From Nostoc sp. NIES-3756 (GTDB taxonomy: Bacteria; Cyanobacteriota; Cyanobacteriia; Cyanobacteriales; Nostocaceae): a stretch of 64,000 nucleotides of DNA. The notes under the pieces are model-generated. The model was not told the origin of the DNA and did no database searches. It saw only the letters and a list, made by a program, of their open reading frames with translations. Shown here piece after piece: positions 38,794 through 46,925 of the stretch. Location: contig NZ_AP017296.1 of NCBI RefSeq assembly GCF_001548375.1, forward strand, positions 62,001 through 126,000, written 5' to 3'. Each line of letters starts with the position of its first letter. Within the stretch, counting starts at the first letter, position 1. The position numbers were made by a program, and so were the translations under genes.

Positions 38794-39381
38794 ATGGAAT
38801 TTAACAACAATATTGAAGCAGTGATTTTTGACTGCGATGGGGTATTAGCTGATACAATGCCTTTGCATTATGAAGCTTATAAACGAGCATTCAACGAAGT
38901 TGGGCTAACATTAGAGCGCGACTTTTTCTATAGCTGTTCTGGTGGTAAAGCCAGTGAAACATTAAAAAAATTACTGGATGGACAAAACTACAGTGGTGAC
39001 TTGCTTCAATTGCATCAGCGCAAGAAGGAAATTATGTTTGACTTAATTTCTTCGGAGCAACTACGCCCATTAGCCTCAGCTCGTTTAGTTCCCTTACTGA
39101 GTCGTTGTTACCGTCTTGCAGTTGTCTCCAGTGGTTCAGCTACTTCTGTTAATTACGTTATTCGCAGTCTAAATTTATCTGAATATTTTGAAGAAATTAT
39201 CACTGGTGAAGATGTTCAGTTAGGCAAGCCAAATCCAGAACCTTTTTTATTGGTTGCCGACAGGATGAGAATTGCACCATGTAAATGCTTAGTAATTGAA
39301 GATTCTCAAGCAGGTATTGAAGCTGCTGATCAAGCCAAGATGCAGAGCTTGAGTGTTTATTCATTTGTCCCCACAATCTAA
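38794..39381 (+). CDS. HAD-IA family hydrolase
   Basis: 195 residues from ATG at 38794. HAD motifs: AVIFDCDGVLADT (nucleophile and acid Asp), VVSSGSATSVN (Thr/Ser motif II), GKPNPEPFLL (Lys motif III), VIEDSQAGIEAA (motif IV). The helical cap with LHYEAYKRAFNEVGL is of the beta-phosphoglucomutase type. Likely a small-molecule phosphatase or sugar-phosphate mutase. The frame opens at 38743, but GAG upstream of 38794 and homology favour the internal ATG. Confidence 0.9.
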   Translation: MEFNNNIEAVIFDCDGVLADTMPLHYEAYKRAFNEVGLTLERDFFYSCSGGKASETLKKLLDGQNYSGDLLQLHQRKKEIMFDLISSEQLRPLASARLVPLLSRCYRLAVVSSGSATSVNYVIRSLNLSEYFEEIITGEDVQLGKPNPEPFLLVADRMRIAPCKCLVIEDSQAGIEAADQAKMQSLSVYSFVPTI

Positions 39382-39533
39382 ACAAGATATGCACTTGTTG
39401 GGTATCCGCAAAGATATGTGCATTCTAGGGACACTTTGTCAATACTTTCGTCCTTGAACAACAGCAACACCTTCATGCACAAGTTCATGAACAAAACATA
39501 AAACCATACCTATGACTGGAACCACAGGGAATA

Positions 39534-39941
39534 TCATTGCTGTTGCTCCCAATCTTCAATCACCAGTCCACTAACACGACTAAATTCTCTTGTGTTATGT
39601 GTGACTAATGTTAAGTTATTCACAACTGCAATCGCCGCAATTTGCAAGTCATAAGGGCCAATTGGTGAACCAAGAGATGCTAAATCTGCCCGGATAGTAC
39701 CAAACATCCTTGCTGCTCTATCATCGAAAGGTAAGGAGACAAAATTATTTAAAAACACTTCTTGTAATGCTAGAGTGCGGGTAGGATTATTGCTTCGCAT
39801 TGAACCGTAAAACAGTTCGGCTTTGACAACCGAACAAACAGCTATATCTGCTGGTGATAGCGACTCTAGCCTTTGCCTGACACCAGACATAGGACGGTTC
39901 AGATAAACAATGCAGGCATTAGTATCTAACAAATATCTCAC
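39534..39941 (-). CDS. vapC: VapC-type PIN toxin
   Basis: 135 residues, PIN nuclease: RYLLDTNACIVYLN (first Asp), SVVKAELFYGS (Glu), GPYDLQIAAIAV (Asp), and THNTREFSRV where Asn replaces the usual fourth Asp. Full-length and overlapping its antitoxin gene by 4 nt. Expected to cut RNA when the antitoxin is lost. Confidence 0.92.
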   Translation of the reverse strand: MRYLLDTNACIVYLNRPMSGVRQRLESLSPADIAVCSVVKAELFYGSMRSNNPTRTLALQEVFLNNFVSLPFDDRAARMFGTIRADLASLGSPIGPYDLQIAAIAVVNNLTLVTHNTREFSRVSGLVIEDWEQQQ

Positions 39942-40192
39942 TCAAACTGCTCCCTCGTGTCATATTCACCTTGGGGATATCTTTGGATTGGATCATCCGC
40001 TAACGAACCGGCTGTCTGCTCAAAAAATCCTGGCGGCCATCCTAATTCCTGGGGTGTCTTTGCTGGCGTTGATGGTTCTACTTGTTGATAAATCACCACA
40101 ACTTCCATTTCCTTATCTGTTATGCCAACAGGAATCTCAAGGTGCAAAATGCCATCAGCCCCAACATGAGAACATAACTTAATACTCTGCAT
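39938..40192 (-). CDS. VapB-type antitoxin partner
   Basis: 84 residues. Beta-rich N-terminus (QSIKLCSHVGADGILHLEIP) typical of AbrB-like or DUF antitoxins beside cyanobacterial VapC, and an acidic tail that ends at the toxin start (ATGA). Identified mainly by position and overlap. Confidence 0.8.
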   Translation of the reverse strand: MQSIKLCSHVGADGILHLEIPVGITDKEMEVVVIYQQVEPSTPAKTPQELGWPPGFFEQTAGSLADDPIQRYPQGEYDTREQFE

Positions 40193-40219
40193 TACTGCTT
40201 TCTCTCACTTGCTAGTTGA

Positions 40220-40315
40220 TTAAAGATTACGTGCTATCTCATCTATAATGCCGTATTCTTTCTTCATCACACTCAAAAGTTTCTACTCTACATCAGTCAA
40301 ATACGGACACTTCAA
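40220..40315 (-). pseudogene. 3' remnant of the 44.7-kb gene family
   Basis: Minus-strand frame LKCPYLTDVE, stop, KLLSVMKKEYGI. It aligns with VKRPYLTAFEEELLSFIEE of the gene at 44709 and NRAYLTALKEKVLSMIEAEYGV of the pseudogene at 42680. Only the last 30 codons remain. Confidence 0.6.
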
Positions 40316-40357
40316 CGAACAATCAGGTTATAAAGGTGTTTTCTTACAAATACATCT

Positions 40358-40537
40358 ATGTTAAAACTATGTCCTTTCGTGAAAGTTGCTTTATCTACAG
40401 TATTGTTCACAATGCTGGTCTGCCAGAATCCCGCTTTTGCTTGGAATAAAGCAGGTCATATGGTTTCAGGTGCGATCGCCTGTCTAAGTTTTCTTCTAAG
40501 AATGAATAAAAAGTTATCAATCACCGAAAATTACTAA
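40358..40537 (+). pseudogene. S1/P1-type nuclease, 5' remnant
   Basis: 59 codons: signal peptide (LSTVLFTMLVCQNPAFA) followed by WNKAGHMVSGAIA. In S1/P1 nucleases the mature protein starts with Trp and has His five residues later, both zinc ligands; this matches. The frame runs into unrelated sequence after GAIA, so at least 80% of the gene is gone. Confidence 0.65.
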
Positions 40538-40590
40538 AAATATCGTGAAAATAATTTTATATAGCTTTCAGACTCTCCTAAAGGTTGACA

Positions 40591-40968
40591 ATGAGGACGA
40601 TAATACAGAAATCTTATACATCTTGGCTACTCTTGCTTACAGTGTCAGTAGTTTCTTTTTTATCTGGCTGTGACAATAACCCTTTTGATAATAAACCCTT
40701 TAATCAACAAGCATGGCTAGAGAATCCTTTGAACAAAAGTAAGGATAAAAATGCACGCCTAGAGATGAGTGAAAATTTACTGAAAAACCATCTCCAAATC
40801 GGCATGACACGCCAACAGACAAGAAAATTGCTTGGTGAACCAGATTTCGTTAATTCTAACTGTGGTGATAAAAATAGTTGTGATAACTATTATTTAGGTG
40901 AATATATTTTTTTACTCACCTTCGATAGTGCTTCTAAATTAATCAAAAAAGAGATTGTTTCAATTTAA
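40591..40968 (+). CDS. BamE/SmpA-like small lipoprotein
   Basis: 125 residues. Lipobox LSGC after a hydrophobic signal. The C-terminal region LKNHLQIGMTRQQTRKLLGEPDF is the SmpA/OmlA-type helix-turn-strand (GMTxxQVxxLLGxP), followed by a Cys pair and strands. Relatives scaffold outer-membrane assembly, but this family is broad and the role here is unknown. Confidence 0.7.
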   Translation: MRTIIQKSYTSWLLLLTVSVVSFLSGCDNNPFDNKPFNQQAWLENPLNKSKDKNARLEMSENLLKNHLQIGMTRQQTRKLLGEPDFVNSNCGDKNSCDNYYLGEYIFLLTFDSASKLIKKEIVSI

Positions 40969-41104
40969 TTTTCTATTTTTAAATAGATCAAGTTTTCGTG
41001 AAATGGTATGAGGTTGAATGACACGCTTGTTAAGCCCAAAGGTATGCAACGTAAGGATTGTATATCTTTTTACTTTACGGGAGGTTATACGTAGAAGGCA
41101 AGAT

Positions 41105-41632
41105 ATGATTAAAGGGATTTTATTAGCGGTAGATTTACAAAATAGCTTTTTGATTACACCTGAATGTGTTGCGGTTGTGCCAAAGGTAGTTGCTCATGCC
41201 AGTCAGTTTCATCAAGTTTGGGCAACTCGCTTTTTTAACCGCAATCCTAATTTCTCACGTCAAGTAAATTGGAACGAGATGGTATCCGGACAGGAAACAG
41301 AGCTTTGTTATGCCTTAATTGGCGTTGTCAGCAAGACGTTTGATAAGCCTTCATATTCGTCGATGTCACCTGCCCTACTCCAAGCTCTGCAAAAGGACGC
41401 TATTACTACAGTTGCAGTGTGTGGGGTTGATACAGATGCTTGTGTGATGGCTACCGCTTTGGGACTATTTGATGCTGGATTTGAAACATTCGTAGTGTCA
41501 GATGCTTGTGCTTCTAGCGGTGGACAGGAATATCATGAAGCAGCAATTAAGATATTAAAACGCAATATTGGCGAGAAATATGTGATTTCTTTTAGCGAAT
41601 TGCCGACAATGTTGTCTTTGGGACTTGCATAA
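41105..41632 (+). CDS. isochorismatase-like cysteine hydrolase
   Basis: 175 residues from ATG at 41105 behind GAAGG. Catalytic triad as expected: Asp in LLAVDLQNSF, Lys in VSKTFDKPSYSS, Cys in CGVDTDACVMATALG. Family members hydrolyse isochorismate, N-carbamoyl compounds or amides such as nicotinamide. Substrate unknown. The frame extends upstream to 41018, but the homologous part starts here. Confidence 0.9.
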   Translation: MIKGILLAVDLQNSFLITPECVAVVPKVVAHASQFHQVWATRFFNRNPNFSRQVNWNEMVSGQETELCYALIGVVSKTFDKPSYSSMSPALLQALQKDAITTVAVCGVDTDACVMATALGLFDAGFETFVVSDACASSGGQEYHEAAIKILKRNIGEKYVISFSELPTMLSLGLA

Positions 41633-41704
41633 AAGGCGTTGCACAATCAGAATATGAATTATGCGATTGTCAGACACCTGGATGACTAACGCTCTTAAGT
41701 GTGA

Positions 41705-42418
41705 GTTTCAGTCCCCTTGCCAGCTAATAAGGCTTATAAACTCGGTGCAAGTCTACTTTTGTAAATCCCATCTTTTGCGTGTTTTAATCCCTTTGCGGGG
41801 TAATAAGGCTTATAAACTTTTGGTCATAGCAGGTTTTTCAGGAGTTGGTAAGGAGTTTCAGTCCCCGTTAGGGGATTTGGCTTATGGAAACATAGTAATG
41901 ATCCATCGCAAGGTGAAGCGCCATCCGATGTGTTTCAGTCCCCGTTAGGGGATTTGGCTTATGGAAACCTTGATATCTTTTAGATTTTTGATATCAATTG
42001 CTGTAAGTTTCAGTCCCCGTTAGGGGATGTGGGTTATGGAAACCTTACCTACAAAAATTAGACAAACTAGCGGACAAAGTAGATGTTTCAGTCCCCGTTA
42101 GGGGATGTGGGTTATGGAAACGCCATGTTCATATCAAAAAGACAGTGTAGGCGTAACCGTGTTTCAGTCCCCGTTAGGGGATGTGGGTTATGGAAACTCT
42201 ATACTTCAAAATGTAGCTTCCTAGATTTTGGTTTCAGTCCCCGTTAGGGGATGTGGGTTATGGAAACTCTAACAATTGGCTTTTGCGGACACCCAGACGA
42301 AAGTTTCAGTCCCCGTTAGGGGATGTGGGTTATGGAAACAAAGCCTCAAGCCAGGCGCATACATCCGCAAAGCCCGTTAGGGTTTCAGTCCCCGTTAGGG
42401 GATGTGGGTTATGGAAAC
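41705..42418 (-). CRISPR. CRISPR array, ten repeats, no cas genes nearby
   Basis: Ten 37-bp repeats with nine spacers of 33-42 bp. Plus-strand repeat begins GTTTCAGTCCCCGTTAGG and ends GGGTTATGGAAAC, with an inner stem CCCC-GTTA-GGGG. Starts: 41705, 41781, 41855, 41932, 42007, 42085, 42161, 42231, 42303, 42382. The last six are identical; 41855 and 41932 differ at a few positions; 41705 and 41781 are badly degenerate. On the minus strand the repeat ends GGGGACTGAAAC, matching the ACTGAAAC crRNA tag known from Synechocystis type I-D/III arrays, so transcription is leftward from a leader right of 42418. Confidence 0.97.
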
Positions 42419-42660
42419 CGCTCCGTGCTGAAACTTATACAGAGCAAGCTTCCTGGGAAGCATTTTGACGGATCAAAAATTTAGTCCATTTTCAGCCGCT
42501 CTTATTGCAAGTAATTTGCAACTCCCCTATTATTAAAAACGCTATAACTATTCTGTTTTCAAGTTTCTGGCGATTTTGGCAAATCTTCAGGGTTTTTGAC
42601 CCCGCTTTGACTTGCCAAACATCAAGTTGATTCTACAATCATAAGATAAGTATTTTCTCT
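42419..42660 (-). promoter_or_regulatory. putative CRISPR leader
   Basis: The AT-rich stretch next to the conserved end of the array. Its place opposite the degenerate repeats makes it the leader side. It includes a long T/A-rich part but no obvious repeat. Inference from array polarity. Confidence 0.5.
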
Positions 42661-42679
42661 TGTCGAGTGCTTCAGCAGT

Positions 42680-43078
42680 TTAATCTGTAACTCCGTACTC
42701 TGCCTCAATCATACTCAACACTTTTTCTTTCAGTGCTGTCAAATAAGCCCGATTCAGCTTCCCTAGCGATTCCAAAAATCTCTGCACCGAGTCCTCCAGC
42801 CCACTCGAATATACCCGAATGATGCGATCAGCGAAGCTGGGCGTTCCGCCATCGCAGATCAAGAGCATCTGCTGACACTCAGTAGGCAAGTAATTAAATG
42901 ACTTCAGGTGCTGCGATCCAACAGTAAACTCGCCATTTCAGGTTCTCACGGTGCAACTAAACTCGTTCACTGCCCTGACAATCGCCCAACATCCGCCTCT
43001 GCCTCTGAGTTCCGGGTTGTCTTTGACGAGGATTTGGCATACTTCGCCAATTTGGTAGATGTTTGAGACTTAAGTCTT
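42680..43078 (-). pseudogene. second copy of the 44.7-kb family gene, with nonsense and repeat insertion
   Basis: Minus-strand frame IYQIGEVCQILVKDNPELRG, RGGCWAIVRAVNEFSCTVRT, then TGA where the intact paralogue has Trp, then LKSFNYLPTECQQM. Immediately after LLIC it reads DGGTPSFADRIIRVYSSG, the palindromic repeat in coding phase, and then resumes family sequence to AEYGVTD. It lacks the N-terminal half. Confidence 0.8.
42800..42862 (-). repeat. palindromic repeat, copy 3, inside a reading frame
   Basis: Core TGCGATGGCGGAACGCCCAG then CTTCGCTGATCGCA on the minus strand, an imperfect palindrome. It replaces about 12 codons relative to the paralogue at 44.7 kb and keeps the frame open. Confidence 0.75.
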
Positions 43079-43300
43079 GTCAAGCCCAGAATTCGGGTTG
43101 AATCAGGTCGCCTACGAGTGCGATTAAACTAGCAAAATCAATCCGGCTCAAGAGTATCCAAAATCGAACTTGAGCGCGGCAACGGTCGATACCTGTTAAT
43201 CTCGTGATCCGCCACACAGTCATGAGTAGCGGGAACCAAGGATAAGTGGAACGAATGATACGCCAAAAAAGCTTGCAGGACATTTTTATTCAACTTCTAA

Positions 43301-43972
43301 TCAAACCAATTTCAAGGCAAATTCACAGAAGTTAATTGGTTGCACATTTAATTCTGTACGCAATAGTGTCACAGGCTTTTCCCAAAACTGTTCCCATTTT
43401 TGAGCAATCAGAGGTTTAGCATTGCTGCCCATTTCCCATCCCTTTAAGATCGCCATCAGCAGAGGACACAGAGATTGCGGTCGCCATAAGGTCACGGCAA
43501 TCAGCGCGTTGGCAATCAACAAGCTTGCTAAAGGTAGTTGAAGTTGTGCTAGATAGAAAGCTTGCAAGCCAATTTCTCCAATCTCACTTGTATCAAATCC
43601 GGTAATTACGTGCCAAATATCATGGGTCTGCCGCCAGCGATTTTCTACGTAAGTGCTATCAGAATCGATGTTTATTTCTGGCTCTAGCGTTTTAAAGCCT
43701 AACTGTTTCATGTGGCTGGCATAGGTATAGCCCAAGGAATCTGGAGGATATTGTAGTAAAGCTTCTAAATCATGTGTAGGAGCAATATAGCGTTGTGCCA
43801 AAATATCTGCTACTTCTGGCGTTGTTTTCATTCCTGCAACCGCTAGTGGAAAAGCACGGCTATCGAGTAGACTGCTACTCAATTCCCAAACAGGTTGTAG
43901 ATTACCGTTTTCATCTAACAAAAGCATGACGAAAGCTTTGATGCCTTTGAGTGTCTGAACAATGGATGGCAT
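43301..43972 (-). CDS. Coq4 family protein
   Basis: 223 residues from ATG at 43972. The Coq4 metal-site motif is present: RWRQTHDIWHVITGFDTSEI with His-Asp-x-x-His and the downstream Glu. Length is usual. Coq4 supports quinone head-group processing in mitochondria; bacterial members are often annotated in ubiquinone or plastoquinone contexts or as orphan proteins. Transcribed divergently from a TetR regulator with operator-like palindromes between them, so it is probably controlled by that repressor. Confidence 0.88.
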   Translation of the reverse strand: MPSIVQTLKGIKAFVMLLLDENGNLQPVWELSSSLLDSRAFPLAVAGMKTTPEVADILAQRYIAPTHDLEALLQYPPDSLGYTYASHMKQLGFKTLEPEINIDSDSTYVENRWRQTHDIWHVITGFDTSEIGEIGLQAFYLAQLQLPLASLLIANALIAVTLWRPQSLCPLLMAILKGWEMGSNAKPLIAQKWEQFWEKPVTLLRTELNVQPINFCEFALKLV

Positions 43973-44007
43973 AATATGACCTGTCAAATATGGAACTGCA
44001 TAAAAAC

Positions 44008-44046
44008 ATGAACAATGCTCATTTTTAATATATGAACGTTGTTCAT
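44008..44046. promoter_or_regulatory. two operator-like palindromes between Coq4 and TetR genes
   Basis: ATGAACGTTGTTCAT (44032-44046) is a perfect 6-3-6 inverted repeat. ATGAACAATGCTCAT (44008-44022) is the same with one arm mismatch. Centres are 24 bp apart. They lie in the 128-bp divergent intergenic region, the usual site for a TetR dimer. Confidence 0.75.
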
Positions 44047-44100
44047 GTTTGTCAATGATAATCTTAAAGGATGACAAAAGAACTTTACAAAGCCTCAACC

Positions 44101-44703
44101 ATGCGACGGCAACCCAAGCAGGCACGTAGCCAAGAACGAGTTCATCACATTTTGGATGTGGCAGAGCAGCTTTTTATCGAATTTGGTTATGAGCAAACCA
44201 CCACAAGAGCTATTGCTACACGTGCTGCAATTCCAGTCGGCTCGTTGTACCAATTTTTTCCAGACAAAGACGCAATCGTCCGGGCGCTTGCTAATCGCTA
44301 CTTTGAACGGGAATATCAAATATTTGTGCAACTTCATGCAGAGTTGGCAGAGGCTGATATTGCTACTTACGTTGAACGCATGATCAATGCCTTTGAAGAT
44401 TTTGCACAGCAGCATCCTGGTTATCGAGCAGTATTAGGACAGTTGATCGACTTGATGACGGTTACTAATGTCAGTAAGTTTAACGAATATGACCAGCAGA
44501 TATTAGTTGAACTGGCTCATTTCTTCTCACAGCGAAATCCTCAACTCGATACCACTCAATCTCAACTAATTGCGACAACCGTAGTTAAAGTCTCTAATGA
44601 ATTGCTGTGGCTTTCATTTACCCGTGAGCCATTTGAGCGCAAACAACTGGTCAAGGAAATCAAAACCTTAATTACTGCCTATTTACAGACATATCAAATT
44701 TAA
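44101..44703 (+). CDS. TetR family transcriptional regulator
   Basis: 200 residues. N-terminal helix-turn-helix: ARSQERVHHILDVAEQLFIE, GYEQTTTRAIATRAAIPVGS, LYQFFPDKDAIVRALANRY. The all-helical C-terminus is the ligand-binding and dimer domain. Most likely represses itself and the divergent Coq4 gene. A start 10 codons upstream (44071) is possible. Confidence 0.92.
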   Translation: MRRQPKQARSQERVHHILDVAEQLFIEFGYEQTTTRAIATRAAIPVGSLYQFFPDKDAIVRALANRYFEREYQIFVQLHAELAEADIATYVERMINAFEDFAQQHPGYRAVLGQLIDLMTVTNVSKFNEYDQQILVELAHFFSQRNPQLDTTQSQLIATTVVKVSNELLWLSFTREPFERKQLVKEIKTLITAYLQTYQI

Positions 44704-44708
44704 CTATC

Positions 44709-45588
44709 TTAAAAATCTTCAGTACCTGCTCTCATTTTTGTAATAGACGCTTTTTCTTCTATAAAACTCAAAAGTTCTTCCTCAAAAGCAGTCAAATACG
44801 GTCGCTTCACCTCCCCCAAGTGCTTCAGAACAGCACCGGCCGCCTCTTCTAAGTTCTCAGAGTCCCGTAACTTATGGATGCGCTCGCACACCTCCTGCAT
44901 CTGCTGACATTCAGCAGGCAGATAATCGAAAGACTTCAGGTGCTTTAGCCCAACTGTCAATTCTGTATCCCAAGTTCTGACGGTGCAACTAAAATCATTG
45001 ACTACGGTAACAATAGCCCAACACCCACCTTTGCCCCTAAGTTCGGGGTTATCTTTGGCTAAGATTTGGCATACCTCGCCAACTTGGTAAGTGTTGGGTA
45101 TTTGGGTGCGATCCATTATCTTCTGCACGGCATCTTTGACAATACGATGAGACGGTACTTTACCCTTGGCAGAGTCTACAGCTTGTTGCCATGCTTCAGG
45201 TTGAAGGTCTGGGTCAAGTTTTGTTAGTGGTCTAACTTGCCACCAAATTCTCAAAAATAGCCGCAGCTTCCATTAGATAGTAGGGCTGTCTGCGGCTAAA
45301 ACCAAAGCGATCGCGGCAATATTCCTCAAACGTGCGATGGGTTGAACGGTATAATCGGCGATCGCGTAGTTGGGCTAGTGCTTTGCCTGCCTCAAAGAAT
45401 GCCCGTTCCACTATGCGTTCCAAAAGCAAGCGATCGCTTTGTTCTTCTGGGGTTAATTCTGGTATTTCAACGGCAACTACATCAATCGTTGCTGATGCTG
45501 AATCTTCTAGTGAAATATCTAAGTTTAGTAATTCTGGATTGATAGATGACGCAGAGGTGGCTTTGCGCTTACGGGGTGAGGGGTTCAT
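44709..45588 (-). pseudogene. cyanobacterial repeat-family protein, split by frameshift/deletion
   Basis: Two overlapping frames. The first (45232-45588, 118 aa) carries ERAFFEAGKALAQLRDRRLY and RTFEEYCRDRFGFSRRQPYY, then stops after FENLVAS. The second (44709-45254, 181 aa) starts in another phase with QVRPLTKLDPDLQPEAWQQA, GKVPSHRIVKDAVQKI and continues GEVCQILAKDNPELRG, GGCWAIVTVVNDFSC. Intact relatives as I remember them are about 320 residues in one frame with a spacer before the RPL motif; a deletion plus frameshift at about 45240 explains the split. Function unknown, ParB/DUF3102-like by motif. Confidence 0.7.
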
Positions 45589-45696
45589 TCATCCACCTCT
45601 TTCTATTTATTGGTATTTGCTTAGAGTAGAGTGCAAAAGATTTCAACTGTTGTTGATATCGCTAAACAAAGAAAGCTAAAAACTTATGACTGAAGG

Positions 45697-45876
45697 TTAC
45701 GCATCCTTTAGCTCTCCACTCTGTTTGGCGCGTTCTACTTCTTCTTCGCAAATAACTTCTATCAAATTTGATAGAGAACGCTTCCGAATCTTGGCTAATC
45801 GTTCCAAGTCAGACTTTAATGCTTCATCCAAATAAAGCGAGATTCGCTTCTTGGCTGTAACCACCGATAACACCAT
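45697..45876 (-). CDS. ribbon-helix-helix protein (CopG/Arc-like)
   Basis: 59 residues: KKRISLYLDEALKSDLERLA is the RHH strand and first helix, KIRKRSLSNLIEVICEEEVE the second. ATG at 45876. Probably an autoregulator; an inverted repeat lies just upstream. No partner toxin is adjacent. Confidence 0.8.
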   Translation of the reverse strand: MVLSVVTAKKRISLYLDEALKSDLERLAKIRKRSLSNLIEVICEEEVERAKQSGELKDA

Positions 45877-45917
45877 AACACTACTCCAAAACTATACTCC
45901 CTTCATTGTAACATGAG

Positions 45918-45972
45918 GGTAACGCTACCTTAACACAAAATAGTATTGTAATAGCGGTAAGGTAGTGCTACC
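45918..45972. promoter_or_regulatory. inverted repeat upstream of the RHH gene
   Basis: GGTAACGCTACCTTA at 45918-45932 and TAAGGTAGTGCTACC at 45958-45972 are inverted repeats with 13 of 15 positions matching. Each arm also contains GGTA...TACC. Likely operator for the RHH protein. Confidence 0.6.
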
Positions 45973-45981
45973 ATGTAAATA

Positions 45982-46019
45982 GAAAAAGCGCCCGACTCGC
46001 AATCAGAAGCGCTTTTCTA
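45982..46019 (+). terminator. hairpin before the 46-kb gene run
   Basis: AGAAAAAGCGC and GCGCTTTTCT pair around a 17-nt loop, with one bulge. T-rich right arm. May isolate the gene run starting at 46044 or terminate unseen upstream transcription. Confidence 0.55.
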
Positions 46020-46043
46020 GTTCTCTTATCGAACCAACTTATT

Positions 46044-46925
46044 ATGACTCACCAGATATACTCTCATCAATCCCTGGAACGCAAATCTATTGCTCGGCTC
46101 AAGCAAATCTACAGCGAAATCGGCTGCACAACCACAGTACGAGACAGACGGTGCAAGGATGCCTGGATTAGCGCAATCGCCCAACACCAAGCCCAGCGCA
46201 TCCACAGAATCGCTCCGGCTGCCCTCGACCAACAAGCGATCGCCCAAGAAGAACTAGAGAACTTCATCGCCCAGCAAGCCGAAGAAATTGCACCAGAGGA
46301 ACTGACAACAGTAGAAATAAACCCTCATCACTTTGAAGTCTTCGCAGGCAAAAGACTGGTTGCCTACATCAGCTATGACCATGAACATGTGACTCAACCT
46401 TGGGTGGTTATGGTGTGTGGTGAAGAAAAGTTCCGTCACTTTGCTATTTCTCAATGCCACCGCTTCATTGATTGGCATTACCTAGATGGCACACTCAACC
46501 CCCCAGCCCAAGCCGAAGTTCCAGAAGTTACTACAGTCCAAGAAATCTCTTTCTACGACCAAGAGGTAGTTGTCGAAGGAGAACCCATAGCCACCGTTGA
46601 GTTTGACGACCACAATTATCAAGACCTTTACTGGCGAGTAATGGTTAATGGCAGCGAGATTTTCCGCGACACGACCCCCGCTAAATGCCACAGCTACGTC
46701 AAGCAACAGTATCAGCAAGGGATGTTACCCATGCAGGAAGAAGCTCTTGAACAGGGAGAGTCTTCCCCCCTGCTCCCTGTTCAAGAGCTTCTTCCAAAAA
46801 CCGAATCATGGCGCATATCTTCAACGAGTGCCAGAAGTACGGTTTTGAAATTCTCAACGATGGCATCTACAAAGACGGCATCAAGTTGGGGCAAGTCGGA
46901 TGCACTAACGGGAACTGGTGGGTAA
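46044..46925 (+). CDS. hypothetical repeat protein, C-terminus probably frameshifted
   Basis: Up to 293 residues. N-terminal SAP-like helices (SLERKSIARLKQIYSEIGC) followed by two similar beta modules: VFAGKRLVAYISYDHEHVT then WVVMVCGEEKFRHFAISQCH, and VVEGEPIATVEFDDHNYQD then WRVMVNGSEIFRDTTPAKCH. A third similar module lies in another frame at 46808-47098. After residue about 250 the sequence becomes Ser/Thr-rich and low-complexity, suggesting it is out of frame. A strong hairpin lies at the join. Confidence 0.6.
   Translation: MTHQIYSHQSLERKSIARLKQIYSEIGCTTTVRDRRCKDAWISAIAQHQAQRIHRIAPAALDQQAIAQEELENFIAQQAEEIAPEELTTVEINPHHFEVFAGKRLVAYISYDHEHVTQPWVVMVCGEEKFRHFAISQCHRFIDWHYLDGTLNPPAQAEVPEVTTVQEISFYDQEVVVEGEPIATVEFDDHNYQDLYWRVMVNGSEIFRDTTPAKCHSYVKQQYQQGMLPMQEEALEQGESSPLLPVQELLPKTESWRISSTSARSTVLKFSTMASTKTASSWGKSDALTGTGG
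46736..46795. repeat. 23-bp perfect inverted repeat (hairpin)
   Basis: Arms 46736-46758 and 46773-46795 are exact reverse complements (GGAAGAAGCTCTTGAAC... / ...GTTCAAGAGCTTCTTCC) with a 14-nt loop containing CCCCCC. It lies inside a reading frame, right where the first frame loses its protein-like character. Confidence 0.9.

Noticed and set aside
42419..42660. A further degenerate CRISPR repeat containing GCTGAAAC near 42426
   Set aside because: Only eight bases resemble the repeat end and there is no stem; it is part of the leader region.
43080..43300. 67-codon minus-strand frame beside Coq4
   Set aside because: Hydrophobic and Arg/Trp-rich without any recognisable motif; not supported.
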